6,439 nucleotides of DNA from Pseudomonadota bacterium (lineage in GTDB: Bacteria; Pseudomonadota; Alphaproteobacteria; Rhizobiales; Hyphomicrobiaceae), in contig JAEYYQ010000589.1 of assembly GCA_023428365.1 (NCBI GenBank), forward strand, positions 1 through 6,439. Direction: 5' to 3'. Under the pieces are notes generated by a model. That model was not told where the DNA came from, searched no databases, and worked only from the letters and a program-made list of their open reading frames with translations. Below, piece by piece: positions 1 through 5,423 of this stretch (position 1 is the stretch's first letter; every line of letters starts with the position of its first letter). The position numbers and the translations under genes were made by a program.

Positions 1-270
1 GCTGCCATCGACGTACACGCCGTTGATCAGCGGGATCTTGTCGCCGACTTCTTCCATGGAGACAGCGAGAATGCGCTCCTGCTCCTCGAAGGTGCAGGCG
101 TGAACTTCGGAGGCATGGCCGTTTACCGTGATCGCGGACAGGCCGCGGGTACGGGCAACGTGAGCCAGATGGCGGCGCGATTCCGCCTCGTTGATCGACA
201 TGTCGTCATTGAAAGCCAGAAGCGTTGCCGGAATGACGCCAGCCGGCACATAATTCTTGAAACGTCCCAT
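1..270 (-). CDS. Dihydrodipicolinate synthase (DapA/NAL) family aldolase, N-terminal part
   Basis: This is the first 90 residues of a protein whose C-terminal part lies beyond the left edge. The start is the ATG at 270-268, with a good ribosome binding site GGGAGAGA seven bases upstream. The opening GVIPATLLAFNDD (residues 11-23) is the first beta strand of the DHDPS/N-acetylneuraminate lyase TIM barrel. The segment GLSAITVNGHASE (43-55) sits where family members bind the carboxylate of pyruvate; here GHASE replaces the GTTGE of true DapA. FEEQERIL (61-68) is also typical. The Schiff-base lysine, near residue 160 in the family, cannot be seen. The non-GTTGE motif and the catabolic neighbours argue against lysine biosynthesis and for a 2-keto-acid aldolase, hydratase-aldolase or dehydratase. 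Family assignment is firm; the substrate is unknown. It is transcribed divergently from the hydrolase at 408. Confidence 0.85.
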   Translation of the reverse strand, partial: MGRFKNYVPAGVIPATLLAFNDDMSINEAESRRHLAHVARTRGLSAITVNGHASEVHACTFEEQERILAVSMEEVGDKIPLINGVYVDGS

Positions 271-343
271 AAGCGTATCTCTCCCATCGAGATCGTCTTG
301 CCTGGCGAACGCTATCACTGCTCAGGCCGCCCGGACAAGGAGA

Positions 344-363
344 TTGTGTAATCGCTTACTTAA
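344..363. promoter_or_regulatory. Imperfect palindromic operator candidate, copy 1
   Basis: The sequence is TTGTGTAATCGCTTACTTAA. Its right half, CGCTTACTTAA, is shared exactly with a second site at 2039-2058, and the left half pairs with the right at 7 of 10 positions. It lies in the 137-bp divergent region between the aldolase gene (start 270) and the hydrolase gene (start 408), so a protein bound here could affect both promoters. A weak sigma-70-like pair, TTGTGT at 344-349 and TACGAC at 367-372 with a 17-bp spacer, would place the palindrome across the -35/spacer of the rightward promoter, as for a repressor. The size and symmetry resemble TetR-type operators. The regulator itself is not in the window. 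Confidence 0.5.
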
Positions 364-407
364 ATGTACGACGTTATCGTCATTTGGTGGGGGGAAACTA
401 AACCGCA

Positions 408-1211
408 ATGGCTAACGACAATCGTGATTCAAAAGTCAGTGCTGCGGGGCATCAGCTCAGGGTGCGGTGGTTCGCCGCGCGCCAGTCTCCGAACCAGCCT
501 GTGATCGTGTTGCTGCATCAGGGGTTGGGCTCGGTCTCGCAATGGCGCTCGTTTCCGGAAACTCTCGCTGCCGCTACTGGATGCGCTGTGGTCGGGTATG
601 ACCGTTGGGGGCACGGCGGCTCGGACGTTCTGACCGGAGCGCGACCCTCGCACTTCCTTGAAACCGAGGCACGCGAGGCTCTGCCCGAGGTGCTCGATGC
701 GTTGGAAATAGCCCGGCCGATTATCTACGGACACAGCGACGGCGGATCGATCGCATTGGAATTTGCCGCCTCGTTTCCGGATCGGCCGCTGGCCACAATC
801 AGCGAAGCCGCGCACGTGTTTTCGGAAGTGAACGCATCCGGCGGTTTCGATGAAGTCGTCGCCGCATTTGAAACTGGCGATTTACGCCCGCGTCTCGAAC
901 GACATCATGGGGCGAACGTGGACGCCATGTTTTGGGGATGGGTCAACATCTGGCGCAGCCCGCAAATGCAGGGATGGCGCATGACGAATCGGCTGCATCG
1001 CATTCGCTGTCCGCTGCTGGTGATGCAGGGCACCAACGATGAGCACGGATCGCCGGCTCAGGTCGAGACCATCGCGGCAGAAGTGAGCGGTCCGGTCGAG
1101 ACGTGGATGGCGCCCGGTTTCGCTCACTCTTTGCATCTTGAGGCGACGGATGCGACCGCCGAGAAATGCGCGGCGTTTCTGCGCCGCGCAGGTCTCATCA
1201 GCGGTGCTTGA
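408..1211 (+). CDS. Alpha/beta hydrolase
   Basis: A 267-residue single-domain alpha/beta hydrolase, the normal length for the family and with no signal peptide, so probably cytosolic. The oxyanion-hole region is LLHQGLGS (35-42). The nucleophile elbow is GHSDGG with Ser110. The acid is probably Asp211 in GTNDEHG, and the base His240 in GFAHSLH. The pattern HQGLGSVSQW, YDRWGHGGSD and GHSDGGSIAL belongs to a subfamily often seen in catabolic clusters; the natural substrate (ester, thioester, lactone or C-C bond) cannot be read from sequence. An in-frame stop at 399-401 limits upstream starts, and G-rich GGGGGGAAA lies a rather long distance before the ATG. The 3' end overlaps the convergent hydratase gene by 14 bp. 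The palindrome at 344-363 lies just upstream. Confidence 0.9.
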   Translation: MANDNRDSKVSAAGHQLRVRWFAARQSPNQPVIVLLHQGLGSVSQWRSFPETLAAATGCAVVGYDRWGHGGSDVLTGARPSHFLETEAREALPEVLDALEIARPIIYGHSDGGSIALEFAASFPDRPLATISEAAHVFSEVNASGGFDEVVAAFETGDLRPRLERHHGANVDAMFWGWVNIWRSPQMQGWRMTNRLHRIRCPLLVMQGTNDEHGSPAQVETIAAEVSGPVETWMAPGFAHSLHLEATDATAEKCAAFLRRAGLISGA

Positions 1212-1983
1212 AGCTCGGAGCTTCCTTGGCGAAGAAGGCGCGGACGCCCTCCGCGCAGTCTTCCGTTGCGAAGGCTTTATCGCTGAGCGTCAGTGACGCG
1301 CGCACGCCGGACTCTTCCGTCGTATCGAATGCCATGTCGACGGACTGCTTGCACATCTGCAGCGCGATGTTGGGCTGAGCGGCGAGCTTGTGAGCAAGCT
1401 CCATAGCCGTCTTCAGGGACTCGCCCTTCGGCACGACGCGGTTGATGAGACCCCAGTCCTGCGCCTTCTCAACAGTGATCGGCTCACCGAAGAACATCAT
1501 CTCTTTAGCGCGCGCTTCGCCAACGCGGCGCGTCACGCGAATGGTGCCGCCGCTGCCCGGGAATACGCCGAGCTTGATCTCAGGCAGGGCAACCATGTTG
1601 CCGGCTTCTGCAACAACCAAGTCACAGCAGACGGCGAGTTCTAGGCCGCCGCCATAGGCGAGGCCATTCAGGGCTGCGATCGTCGGCTTCGGGAAGTCGT
1701 CAACGCGGCTGTAGGCTTCGTTTTCGAGCGACAGCTTTGTCGGCACGACCGCGCCAGCAGCCATCATCTTGGGGAATTCCTTGATATCGGACCCGGCACA
1801 GAATGCCTTATTGCCCGAACCGGTGAGAACCAGAACGCGGACTTCCGGATCAATCGCCAGTTTCGAAATCAAGGCATTGAACTGACGCGTAAATTCAAGC
1901 GTTACAAGGTTCAGCGGCGGGTTGTTCATCGTAACGACCGCAACGCCATCCTTAATCGAGCACAATACCGGATCGGCAGCCAT
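1198..1983 (-). CDS. Enoyl-CoA hydratase/isomerase (crotonase) family protein
   Basis: A 261-residue crotonase-fold enzyme that probably hydrates or isomerises an enoyl-CoA in fatty-acid or aromatic/alicyclic acid breakdown. The reading frame is open further upstream, but the ATG at 1983 follows a perfect AGGAGG (1991-1996) seven bases away, and the typical N-terminus begins there. Visible motifs are the first oxyanion-hole strand AFCAGSDIKEF (60-70), the second YGGGLELAVCCD (110-121), and LPEIKLGVFPGSGG (133-146). Both glutamates that serve as catalytic acid/base in classical hydratases are present, Glu115 (GGGxE) and Glu135 (PE). Ser65 replaces the common Ala of the AGAD motif, which is tolerated in the family. 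It probably has its own promoter in the 190-bp gap that holds the palindrome at 2039-2058. Hydratase is likelier than isomerase, but the substrate is unknown. Confidence 0.92.
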   Translation of the reverse strand: MAADPVLCSIKDGVAVVTMNNPPLNLVTLEFTRQFNALISKLAIDPEVRVLVLTGSGNKAFCAGSDIKEFPKMMAAGAVVPTKLSLENEAYSRVDDFPKPTIAALNGLAYGGGLELAVCCDLVVAEAGNMVALPEIKLGVFPGSGGTIRVTRRVGEARAKEMMFFGEPITVEKAQDWGLINRVVPKGESLKTAMELAHKLAAQPNIALQMCKQSVDMAFDTTEESGVRASLTLSDKAFATEDCAEGVRAFFAKEAPSFKHR

Positions 1984-2038
1984 CTGGTTTCCTCCTGGTT
2001 TTCCGGATTGATGAATTATTCTGTGCCATAGCACGTAA

Positions 2039-2058
2039 TTTTGAAAGCGCTTACTTAA
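2039..2058. promoter_or_regulatory. Imperfect palindromic operator candidate, copy 2
   Basis: The sequence is TTTTGAAAGCGCTTACTTAA. It shares the last 11 bases exactly with the site at 344-363, and its left half pairs with the right at 7 of 10 positions around a central GCGC. It begins 56 bases upstream of the hydratase start codon, in the only sizeable gap (1984-2173) before that gene, the expected place for an operator. No convincing -35/-10 pair could be fixed around it. It is probably bound by the same regulator as copy 1. Confidence 0.5.
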
Positions 2059-2101
2059 TTTCACACAGGCCTTTATTGGCAGGATCGAGGGATAAATCCG
2101 T

Positions 2102-2134
2102 TCCTCAAGAACGATGTTTATTTCGGCTTGAGGA
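2102..2134. repeat. Inverted repeat downstream of second hydrolase gene
   Basis: TCCTCAAG (2102-2109) and CTTGAGGA (2127-2134) form a perfect 8-bp inverted repeat around a 17-base loop. It lies about 40 bases past the stop of the minus-strand hydrolase gene and upstream of the hydratase gene. There is no T-run after the stem on the minus strand, so it is a weak terminator candidate at best; it could instead be a protein site. An 8-bp repeat can also occur by chance. Confidence 0.25.
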
Positions 2135-2173
2135 GGCTTTCTCCACCCTCGTTGGATGTCGTGCGGAGGCGGC

Positions 2174-2974
2174 CTAAACGTTGGCCTTGGACCACCCCAA
2201 CAGCGTATCAACGAACTCGGTTGTTCGCGAAACCGGGAAGAAATGCCCACCGTTGGGCAACAGCTTGAGCGATGCATGAGGCATCAGCCCCGCCAATTGA
2301 CGCTGCAGGAAAGCGGGGACAATCAAGTCATCCTCAGCGCCCTGAATGAGGGTCGGGACCTTGATCGTTCCAACGTCGCTGCTGCGGTCGAATGCGAGAA
2401 GCGCTGCAATCCTCTCGGCTACGATGCTCTGTTGAGCTTCGGTCAGCGGCGCGCCCTTCACGGCGTTTTCCAAGGTCGCCCAGTTCGCATCAAGGAACTC
2501 GGGCGGATAACCGAGGAATGAGCCGAGGGCAACGTACTGCTGCGGAGCAGCTTTCAGCACCGCGAGCCGGGCACGGAACAGCTCGTCCATGTATCGGTTG
2601 CGGCCCGGCCATGTAGCGCTGAGAATCAGCCCGGCCACGCGCGAGGCATCTTGCAGCGCCAGCTCCTGGAGGATCACGCCCCCGGTCGAGTGGCCGAGCA
2701 GAACAGCGCCCCGAGAATCCGCGTGATCCAGCACCGCCAAGGTATCGCGCGCTAAGCGTGCGATATCGACGGCATCTGTTCCGCGCGTACTCTTGCCGAT
2801 ACCGCGCTGATCGAAGCGGATGACCCGGAAGTGCGCGGCGAGGGCAGGCACCACCGGGTTCCAGAACCCGGCTGTTCCACCCAAGCCGGTCACGAGAACC
2901 AGATCGCGGCCGGTTCCGTCGATCGAAACCGAGAGTTCGGCCCCATCGGCCAGTTTCAGCAGCGATACGGTCAT
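2174..2974 (-). CDS. Alpha/beta hydrolase, 3-oxoadipate enol-lactonase/RutD-like
   Basis: A 266-residue alpha/beta hydrolase, not closely similar to the one at 408. Motifs are VTGLGGTAGFW (28-38, oxyanion region), FDQRGIGKS (54-62), the nucleophile elbow GHSTGG with Ser96, GAEDDLIVP (212-220) with Asp216 the likely acid, and NGGHFFP with catalytic His244. The GLGG...FDQRGxGxS...GHSxGG pattern is that of the enol-lactonase (PcaD), RutD and related ester or lactone hydrolases, but none of those pathways is present here. The start at 2974 follows GGGAAGG by eight bases. The gene begins 19 bp after the NIPSNAP gene ends and is probably the last gene of the cupin-NIPSNAP-hydrolase operon. It is likely cytosolic; there is no signal peptide. 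Confidence 0.9.
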   Translation of the reverse strand: MTVSLLKLADGAELSVSIDGTGRDLVLVTGLGGTAGFWNPVVPALAAHFRVIRFDQRGIGKSTRGTDAVDIARLARDTLAVLDHADSRGAVLLGHSTGGVILQELALQDASRVAGLILSATWPGRNRYMDELFRARLAVLKAAPQQYVALGSFLGYPPEFLDANWATLENAVKGAPLTEAQQSIVAERIAALLAFDRSSDVGTIKVPTLIQGAEDDLIVPAFLQRQLAGLMPHASLKLLPNGGHFFPVSRTTEFVDTLLGWSKANV

Positions 2975-2993
2975 CGTTTTGGCCTTCCCACGC

Positions 2994-3308
2994 TCACTTC
3001 ATCGGCGAGAATGATGTGGGGCGCAGAATGCGCGACTGCTGATTGTCGAGCATACCATCGACCATCTTGAGGTAGTCCTGCCAGCGTGGGTCAGCCATCA
3101 TCTGGTCGCGGCGTTTCAGCCGGTCGTCGAGACTGTCGTAGGACCAGAGCGCGACAACGTGGTTGAGTTCGCCATGTTCGCTGGTGAAGTAGCCGTGGAA
3201 TTTGCCGAGCAGCTCGAGCTGGATCGGCAGTCCATGCTTTTCGTAAAGGCTGACAAACTGGCCTACTTTGCCGGGTTTGACGTGGTAGTCGCGCTCTTCG
3301 TAGATCAT
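2994..3308 (-). CDS. NIPSNAP family protein
   Basis: A 104-residue protein with the whole NIPSNAP ferredoxin-like domain. It opens MIYEERDYHVKPGK (1-14), then has GKFHGYFTSEHGELNHVVAL (35-54) ending in LWSYDS (54-59), then RRDQMMADPRWQDYL (66-80), and ends with SRILRPTSFSP (92-102). These blocks match the family's usual order and length. The biochemical role of bacterial NIPSNAP proteins is poorly defined; they recur in catabolic operons, where dimeric alpha/beta-barrel folds often act as small monooxygenases, isomerases or accessory proteins. It lies 24 bp after the cupin gene and 19 bp before the hydrolase gene, so the three are probably cotranscribed. The only purine-rich stretch, AGGA, sits just two bases from the ATG, so translation may depend on coupling. 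Confidence 0.88.
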   Translation of the reverse strand: MIYEERDYHVKPGKVGQFVSLYEKHGLPIQLELLGKFHGYFTSEHGELNHVVALWSYDSLDDRLKRRDQMMADPRWQDYLKMVDGMLDNQQSRILRPTSFSPMK

Positions 3309-3332
3309 CGTCCTGGTCCGTCTCGCGCCGTG

Positions 3333-3854
3333 TTACTTCTTCTTCGGGTCGTAGGTCGTATCGGTCCAACCGAACACCGTGCGCTTCTCGATTTCGGCGA
3401 TGTTCTCCGGGCGCGGGAACGGCTCCGGCGCGGGCTGGTTCGGCTCTTTCTTGCGGCCGATCTCGGAGAAGAACCCGTCGAGTCCGCCCGGCATGATGAC
3501 GACAAAGAACGTCAGTGGCTCGTCATGCGGATTGAGGAAGTGATGCTTCCGGTTGCGTCCGATAAACGCCGCGGAGCCCTTCTCAATCGGATGCTCAACG
3601 CCATCGATCCGGGCGATGCCCTTGCCGTCCACCACATAGATGATCTCCTCGTGATCAGGGTGGGTATGCTCACGGATGAAGCAGTTCGGCGCGACCGTTT
3701 GTGTGAGAACGGAATAGTCCGACTTGGCGCTGGTGTTGTCCGTATTGAAGAGATTGCGCACGAAGCCATTGGCCGGAACCGGCTGCCAATAGCTGTTGCC
3801 CTCGTCGGGGCCGAGAACCTTGATCGTGCCGGCTTCGGCGGTTTTGGCGTCCAT
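3333..3854 (-). CDS. Cupin domain-containing protein
   Basis: A 173-residue single-cupin protein. The frame is open upstream, but the ATG at 3854 follows GGGAAAGG (3864-3871) by nine bases, and the upstream stretch reads like non-coding DNA. Cupin motif 1 is REHTHPDHEEIIYVVDGKG (61-79), supplying His63, His65 and a Glu at 69 or 70 as metal ligands. Motif 2 is GSAAFIGRNRKHHFLN (93-108), where His104 or His105 supplies the last ligand; the usual Pro-x-Gly is replaced by Ile-Gly-Arg-Asn. The following VVIMPGGLDGFFSEIG (118-133) is typical of quercetinase-like single cupins. A metal-dependent dioxygenase, isomerase or sensor role is possible. The charged tail ends DPKKK. It is the first gene of the three-gene minus-strand operon, divergent from the SDR. 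Confidence 0.88.
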   Translation of the reverse strand: MDAKTAEAGTIKVLGPDEGNSYWQPVPANGFVRNLFNTDNTSAKSDYSVLTQTVAPNCFIREHTHPDHEEIIYVVDGKGIARIDGVEHPIEKGSAAFIGRNRKHHFLNPHDEPLTFFVVIMPGGLDGFFSEIGRKKEPNQPAPEPFPRPENIAEIEKRTVFGWTDTTYDPKKK

Positions 3855-3958
3855 TGGCGTTTGCCTTTCCCTGATACGCAAGTCGCGATAGCGGCGATCC
3901 TTGTCAATCGGCCGCTGGCCGGTATGTGCCCGGCTGCTGCGTATGTGATGATGGTGGC

Positions 3959-3988
3959 AAATTAGGAATTCCCGCTCCCGTTCGTCAA
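3959..3988 (-). promoter_or_regulatory. Candidate sigma-70-type promoter for the cupin operon
   Basis: On the minus strand TTGACG (3988-3983) is followed after 18 bp by TAATTT (3964-3959), or after 17 bp by CTAATT. The pair lies about 100 bases upstream of the cupin start codon, giving a long leader. The -35 matches the consensus at five of six positions; the -10 is weak. The tandem repeat at 3994-4013 is immediately upstream of the -35, a common place for an activator. Confidence 0.35.
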
Positions 3989-3993
3989 TCGGG

Positions 3994-4013
3994 ACTTTGT
4001 AATACTTTGTAAA
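3994..4013. repeat. 10-bp direct tandem repeat in the cupin/SDR divergent promoter region
   Basis: ACTTTGTAAT (3994-4003) is followed directly by ACTTTGTAAA (4004-4013), nine of ten bases identical. The period equals about one helical turn, so two protein subunits would bind on the same face of the DNA. It is AT-rich within a GC-rich region and sits between the divergently transcribed cupin and SDR genes, five bases upstream of the candidate -35 of the cupin operon. It is unlike the palindromes at 344 and 2039, so a different regulator is implied. Confidence 0.4.
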
Positions 4014-4089
4014 AACCGGTCTTGACGGCGCGACACGGAACGTGAAACGTCCCCGCAAATTCATTTCGCCAGAGCTAGGGAGTCCAAGA

Positions 4090-4854
4090 ATGACGACAAC
4101 TGGGGGCAAGCTGCGATCGATCCTGGTGACGGGATCGGGCAGCGGAATTGGCGCGGCGATCTGCAGACGTCTTGCTGCGCCGGGAACGGGTATCCTGCTC
4201 CATGCGCTGCACAATCAGCGTGGCTGCGAAGAGGTCGCGGCGGAATTGCGGGAGAAGGGCGCCGAGACGGACATCATGCTGGGCGACCTGTCGAAGCCGG
4301 AGGTCGGCGGGGCGTTGGTTCGCCGTGCTGTCGAGCGCTTTGGCGGCCTTGATGTGCTCGTCGCGAACGCGGGCTTTCCTGATCGCGCTCCGTACGGCAA
4401 GTTGACGCGCGAAGCGTTCGATAACGTGCATGGCGTCGTCGCTGGCGGGTTGTTCGAGATGGCGACGGCCGCCTTGGAGCCGCTCAAAGCTTCGAAAGCC
4501 GGTCGCGTCGTCACGGTCAGCACGCACAACGCGCATATCTTCCGCACGGATTATCCGTTCTATCCGGCGTCAGCCTGTGCGAAGTCGGGCCTCGAGGCGC
4601 TAACGCGGGCTTTGGCGCTGCAACTCGCTCCTCACAACGTCATCGTCAACTGCGTGGTTCCGGGGCTCATCGAGAAGCAGGCCGGGACGGAGCAGTTCCT
4701 TTCTGAGGACGAGTGGGCCTCGTTTGCGCGGAAGGTACCGCTTGGCCGTATCGGTCAGCCGGATGAGGTGGCCTCGGTGGTCGAATTCCTGTGCTCCCCG
4801 GGCGCGAGCTACGTAACCGGCCAGTTGATCCACATCAACGGCGGTTTCATTTAA
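4090..4854 (+). CDS. Short-chain dehydrogenase/reductase (SDR) with atypical active site
   Basis: A 254-residue Rossmann-fold oxidoreductase of classical SDR length. The ATG at 4090 follows AGGGAG by seven bases; an in-frame GTG at 4042 would add 16 unrelated residues. The cofactor motif is TGSGSGIG (14-21), followed by HNQR (41-44), whose basic residue hints at NADP(H), then GDL (65-67), NAG (93-95) and the catalytic-serine strand VVTVST (140-145; Ser144). The usual YxxxK is not present: Lys165 is preceded by Ser161 at the normal Tyr position, and the nearest tyrosines are Tyr158 and Tyr155. A Y-x6-K spacing is found in enoyl-ACP reductases such as FabL/FabI, and a Ser-x3-Lys in 2,4-dienoyl-CoA reductase, so an enoyl reductase role is possible. 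PG (191-192) and the C-terminal HINGGFI are normal. It is divergent from the cupin operon. Confidence 0.9.
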   Translation: MTTTGGKLRSILVTGSGSGIGAAICRRLAAPGTGILLHALHNQRGCEEVAAELREKGAETDIMLGDLSKPEVGGALVRRAVERFGGLDVLVANAGFPDRAPYGKLTREAFDNVHGVVAGGLFEMATAALEPLKASKAGRVVTVSTHNAHIFRTDYPFYPASACAKSGLEALTRALALQLAPHNVIVNCVVPGLIEKQAGTEQFLSEDEWASFARKVPLGRIGQPDEVASVVEFLCSPGASYVTGQLIHINGGFI

Positions 4855-4861
4855 GACAAAA

Positions 4862-4908
4862 GCGCCGGTTCGATTGCCTGCAGGGCTTCTGCGGCATTGA
4901 ACCGGCGC
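4862..4908. terminator. Long hairpin after the SDR gene, possible terminator
   Basis: GCGCCGGTTC (4862-4871) and GAACCGGCGC (4899-4908) are perfect 10-bp inverted repeats. The loop pairs further: TGCC (4875-4878) with GGCA (4893-4896), and GCAG (4880-4883) with CTGC (4889-4892), leaving loop GGCTT. The stem starts seven bases after the SDR stop codon. On the plus strand it is not followed by a T-run (GATTGAC follows), while on the minus strand CGCTTTTGTC follows, so the classical terminator orientation would be leftward although no gene reads that way. It may still stop or stabilise the SDR transcript, or be a dispersed palindromic repeat. Confidence 0.5.
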
Positions 4909-4961
4909 GATTGACTGGGTATCGTGCGCGAAGCACTTACAGGATTTTTCCGAGGCAGAAC

Positions 4962-5267
4962 ATGGTTGCGCGGATCTACAAGCCGGCGAAAACGGCCATG
5001 CAGTCGGGCCTTGCCCGCACCAAGGATTGGGTTCTTGAGGACGAGCTGCGCGTGCCCCGCGAGATCGACCCGCTGATGGGGTGGACCAGCTCTGCCGATA
5101 CGCGGCAGCAGGTGCTGTTGCGCTTCGAGACCAAGGAAGAAGCCATCGCGTACGCAGAGCGGAATGGCATCGCTTATACGGTGCTTGAGCCTCAGCTGCG
5201 CAAAGTCGTGCCCAAGTCTTATGCGGAAAACTTCAAGTTTGGCCGCATCGTTGCGTGGACTCACTAG
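4962..5267 (+). CDS. NADH dehydrogenase (complex I) accessory subunit, NDUFS4-like
   Basis: A 101-residue homologue of the mitochondrial 18-kDa complex I subunit NDUFS4 (Pfam ETC_C1_NDUFS4), an accessory subunit of the peripheral arm of the proton-pumping NADH:quinone oxidoreductase in alphaproteobacteria. Recognisable blocks are ARIYKPAKTAMQSG (3-16), TKDW (20-23), PLMGWTSSAD (37-46), FETKEEAIAYAERNG (55-69) and PKSYAENF (84-91), in the same order as in the human protein but without a targeting peptide. The ATG at 4962 has GAGG six bases upstream; upstream in-frame starts would run back over the SDR gene. It stands alone, away from any nuo operon, which is usual for this subunit in bacteria. 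A TTGACT at 4911-4916 may be its -35, but the -10 is unclear. Confidence 0.93.
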   Translation: MVARIYKPAKTAMQSGLARTKDWVLEDELRVPREIDPLMGWTSSADTRQQVLLRFETKEEAIAYAERNGIAYTVLEPQLRKVVPKSYAENFKFGRIVAWTH

Positions 5268-5346
5268 GCGTACGAGTAACAGCTTCGCGTTTGGATGACC
5301 GGGTTGAAGACGTGCCGTCACGGATCAGCTATATGATCCATTCAAC

Positions 5347-5423
5347 GATCCCGTAGCTCAGCCGGATAGAGCATCTGCCTTCTAAGCAGAGGGTCGCAGG
5401 TTCGAGTCCTGCCGGGATCGCCA
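5347..5423 (+). tRNA. tRNA-Arg (anticodon UCU)
   Basis: A complete cloverleaf can be folded: acceptor GATCCCG (5347-5353) with CGGGATC (5413-5419), D stem GCTC/GAGC, anticodon stem TCTGC/GCAGA with loop CTTCTAA and anticodon TCT at 5381-5383, five-base variable loop, T stem GCAGG/CCTGC with loop TTCGAGT, discriminator G5420 and encoded CCA (5421-5423). It reads AGA codons, rare in GC-rich genomes. Its 3' end is a likely integration site, given the integrase remnant downstream. Confidence 0.97.

Noticed and set aside
100..351. Plus-strand frame opposite the aldolase gene
   Set aside because: The minus strand encodes clear DapA-family motifs through the same bases, with a good ribosome binding site.
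1984..2277. N-terminal extension of the hydratase frame by 98 codons
   Set aside because: The extension overlaps the end of the second hydrolase gene and the promoter region, shows no family motif, and the ATG at 1983 has a perfect AGGAGG at the right distance.
3159..3965. Long plus-strand frame of 268 codons opposite the cupin and NIPSNAP genes
   Set aside because: It is a codon-bias shadow of two recognisable minus-strand genes and has no family motif of its own.
4042..4089. GTG start at 4042 for the SDR
   Set aside because: The added 16 residues are not SDR-like, while the ATG at 4090 follows AGGGAG and lies just before the first Rossmann strand.
3855..4214. Long upstream extension of the cupin frame
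   Set aside because: It would overlap the start of the SDR on the opposite strand and cover the promoter region; the ATG at 3854 has a good ribosome binding site and gives a normal cupin length.
4791..4961. Longer start for the NDUFS4-like protein
   Set aside because: The extension overlaps the SDR gene and reads through the hairpin; homology begins at the ATG at 4962, which has GAGG upstream.
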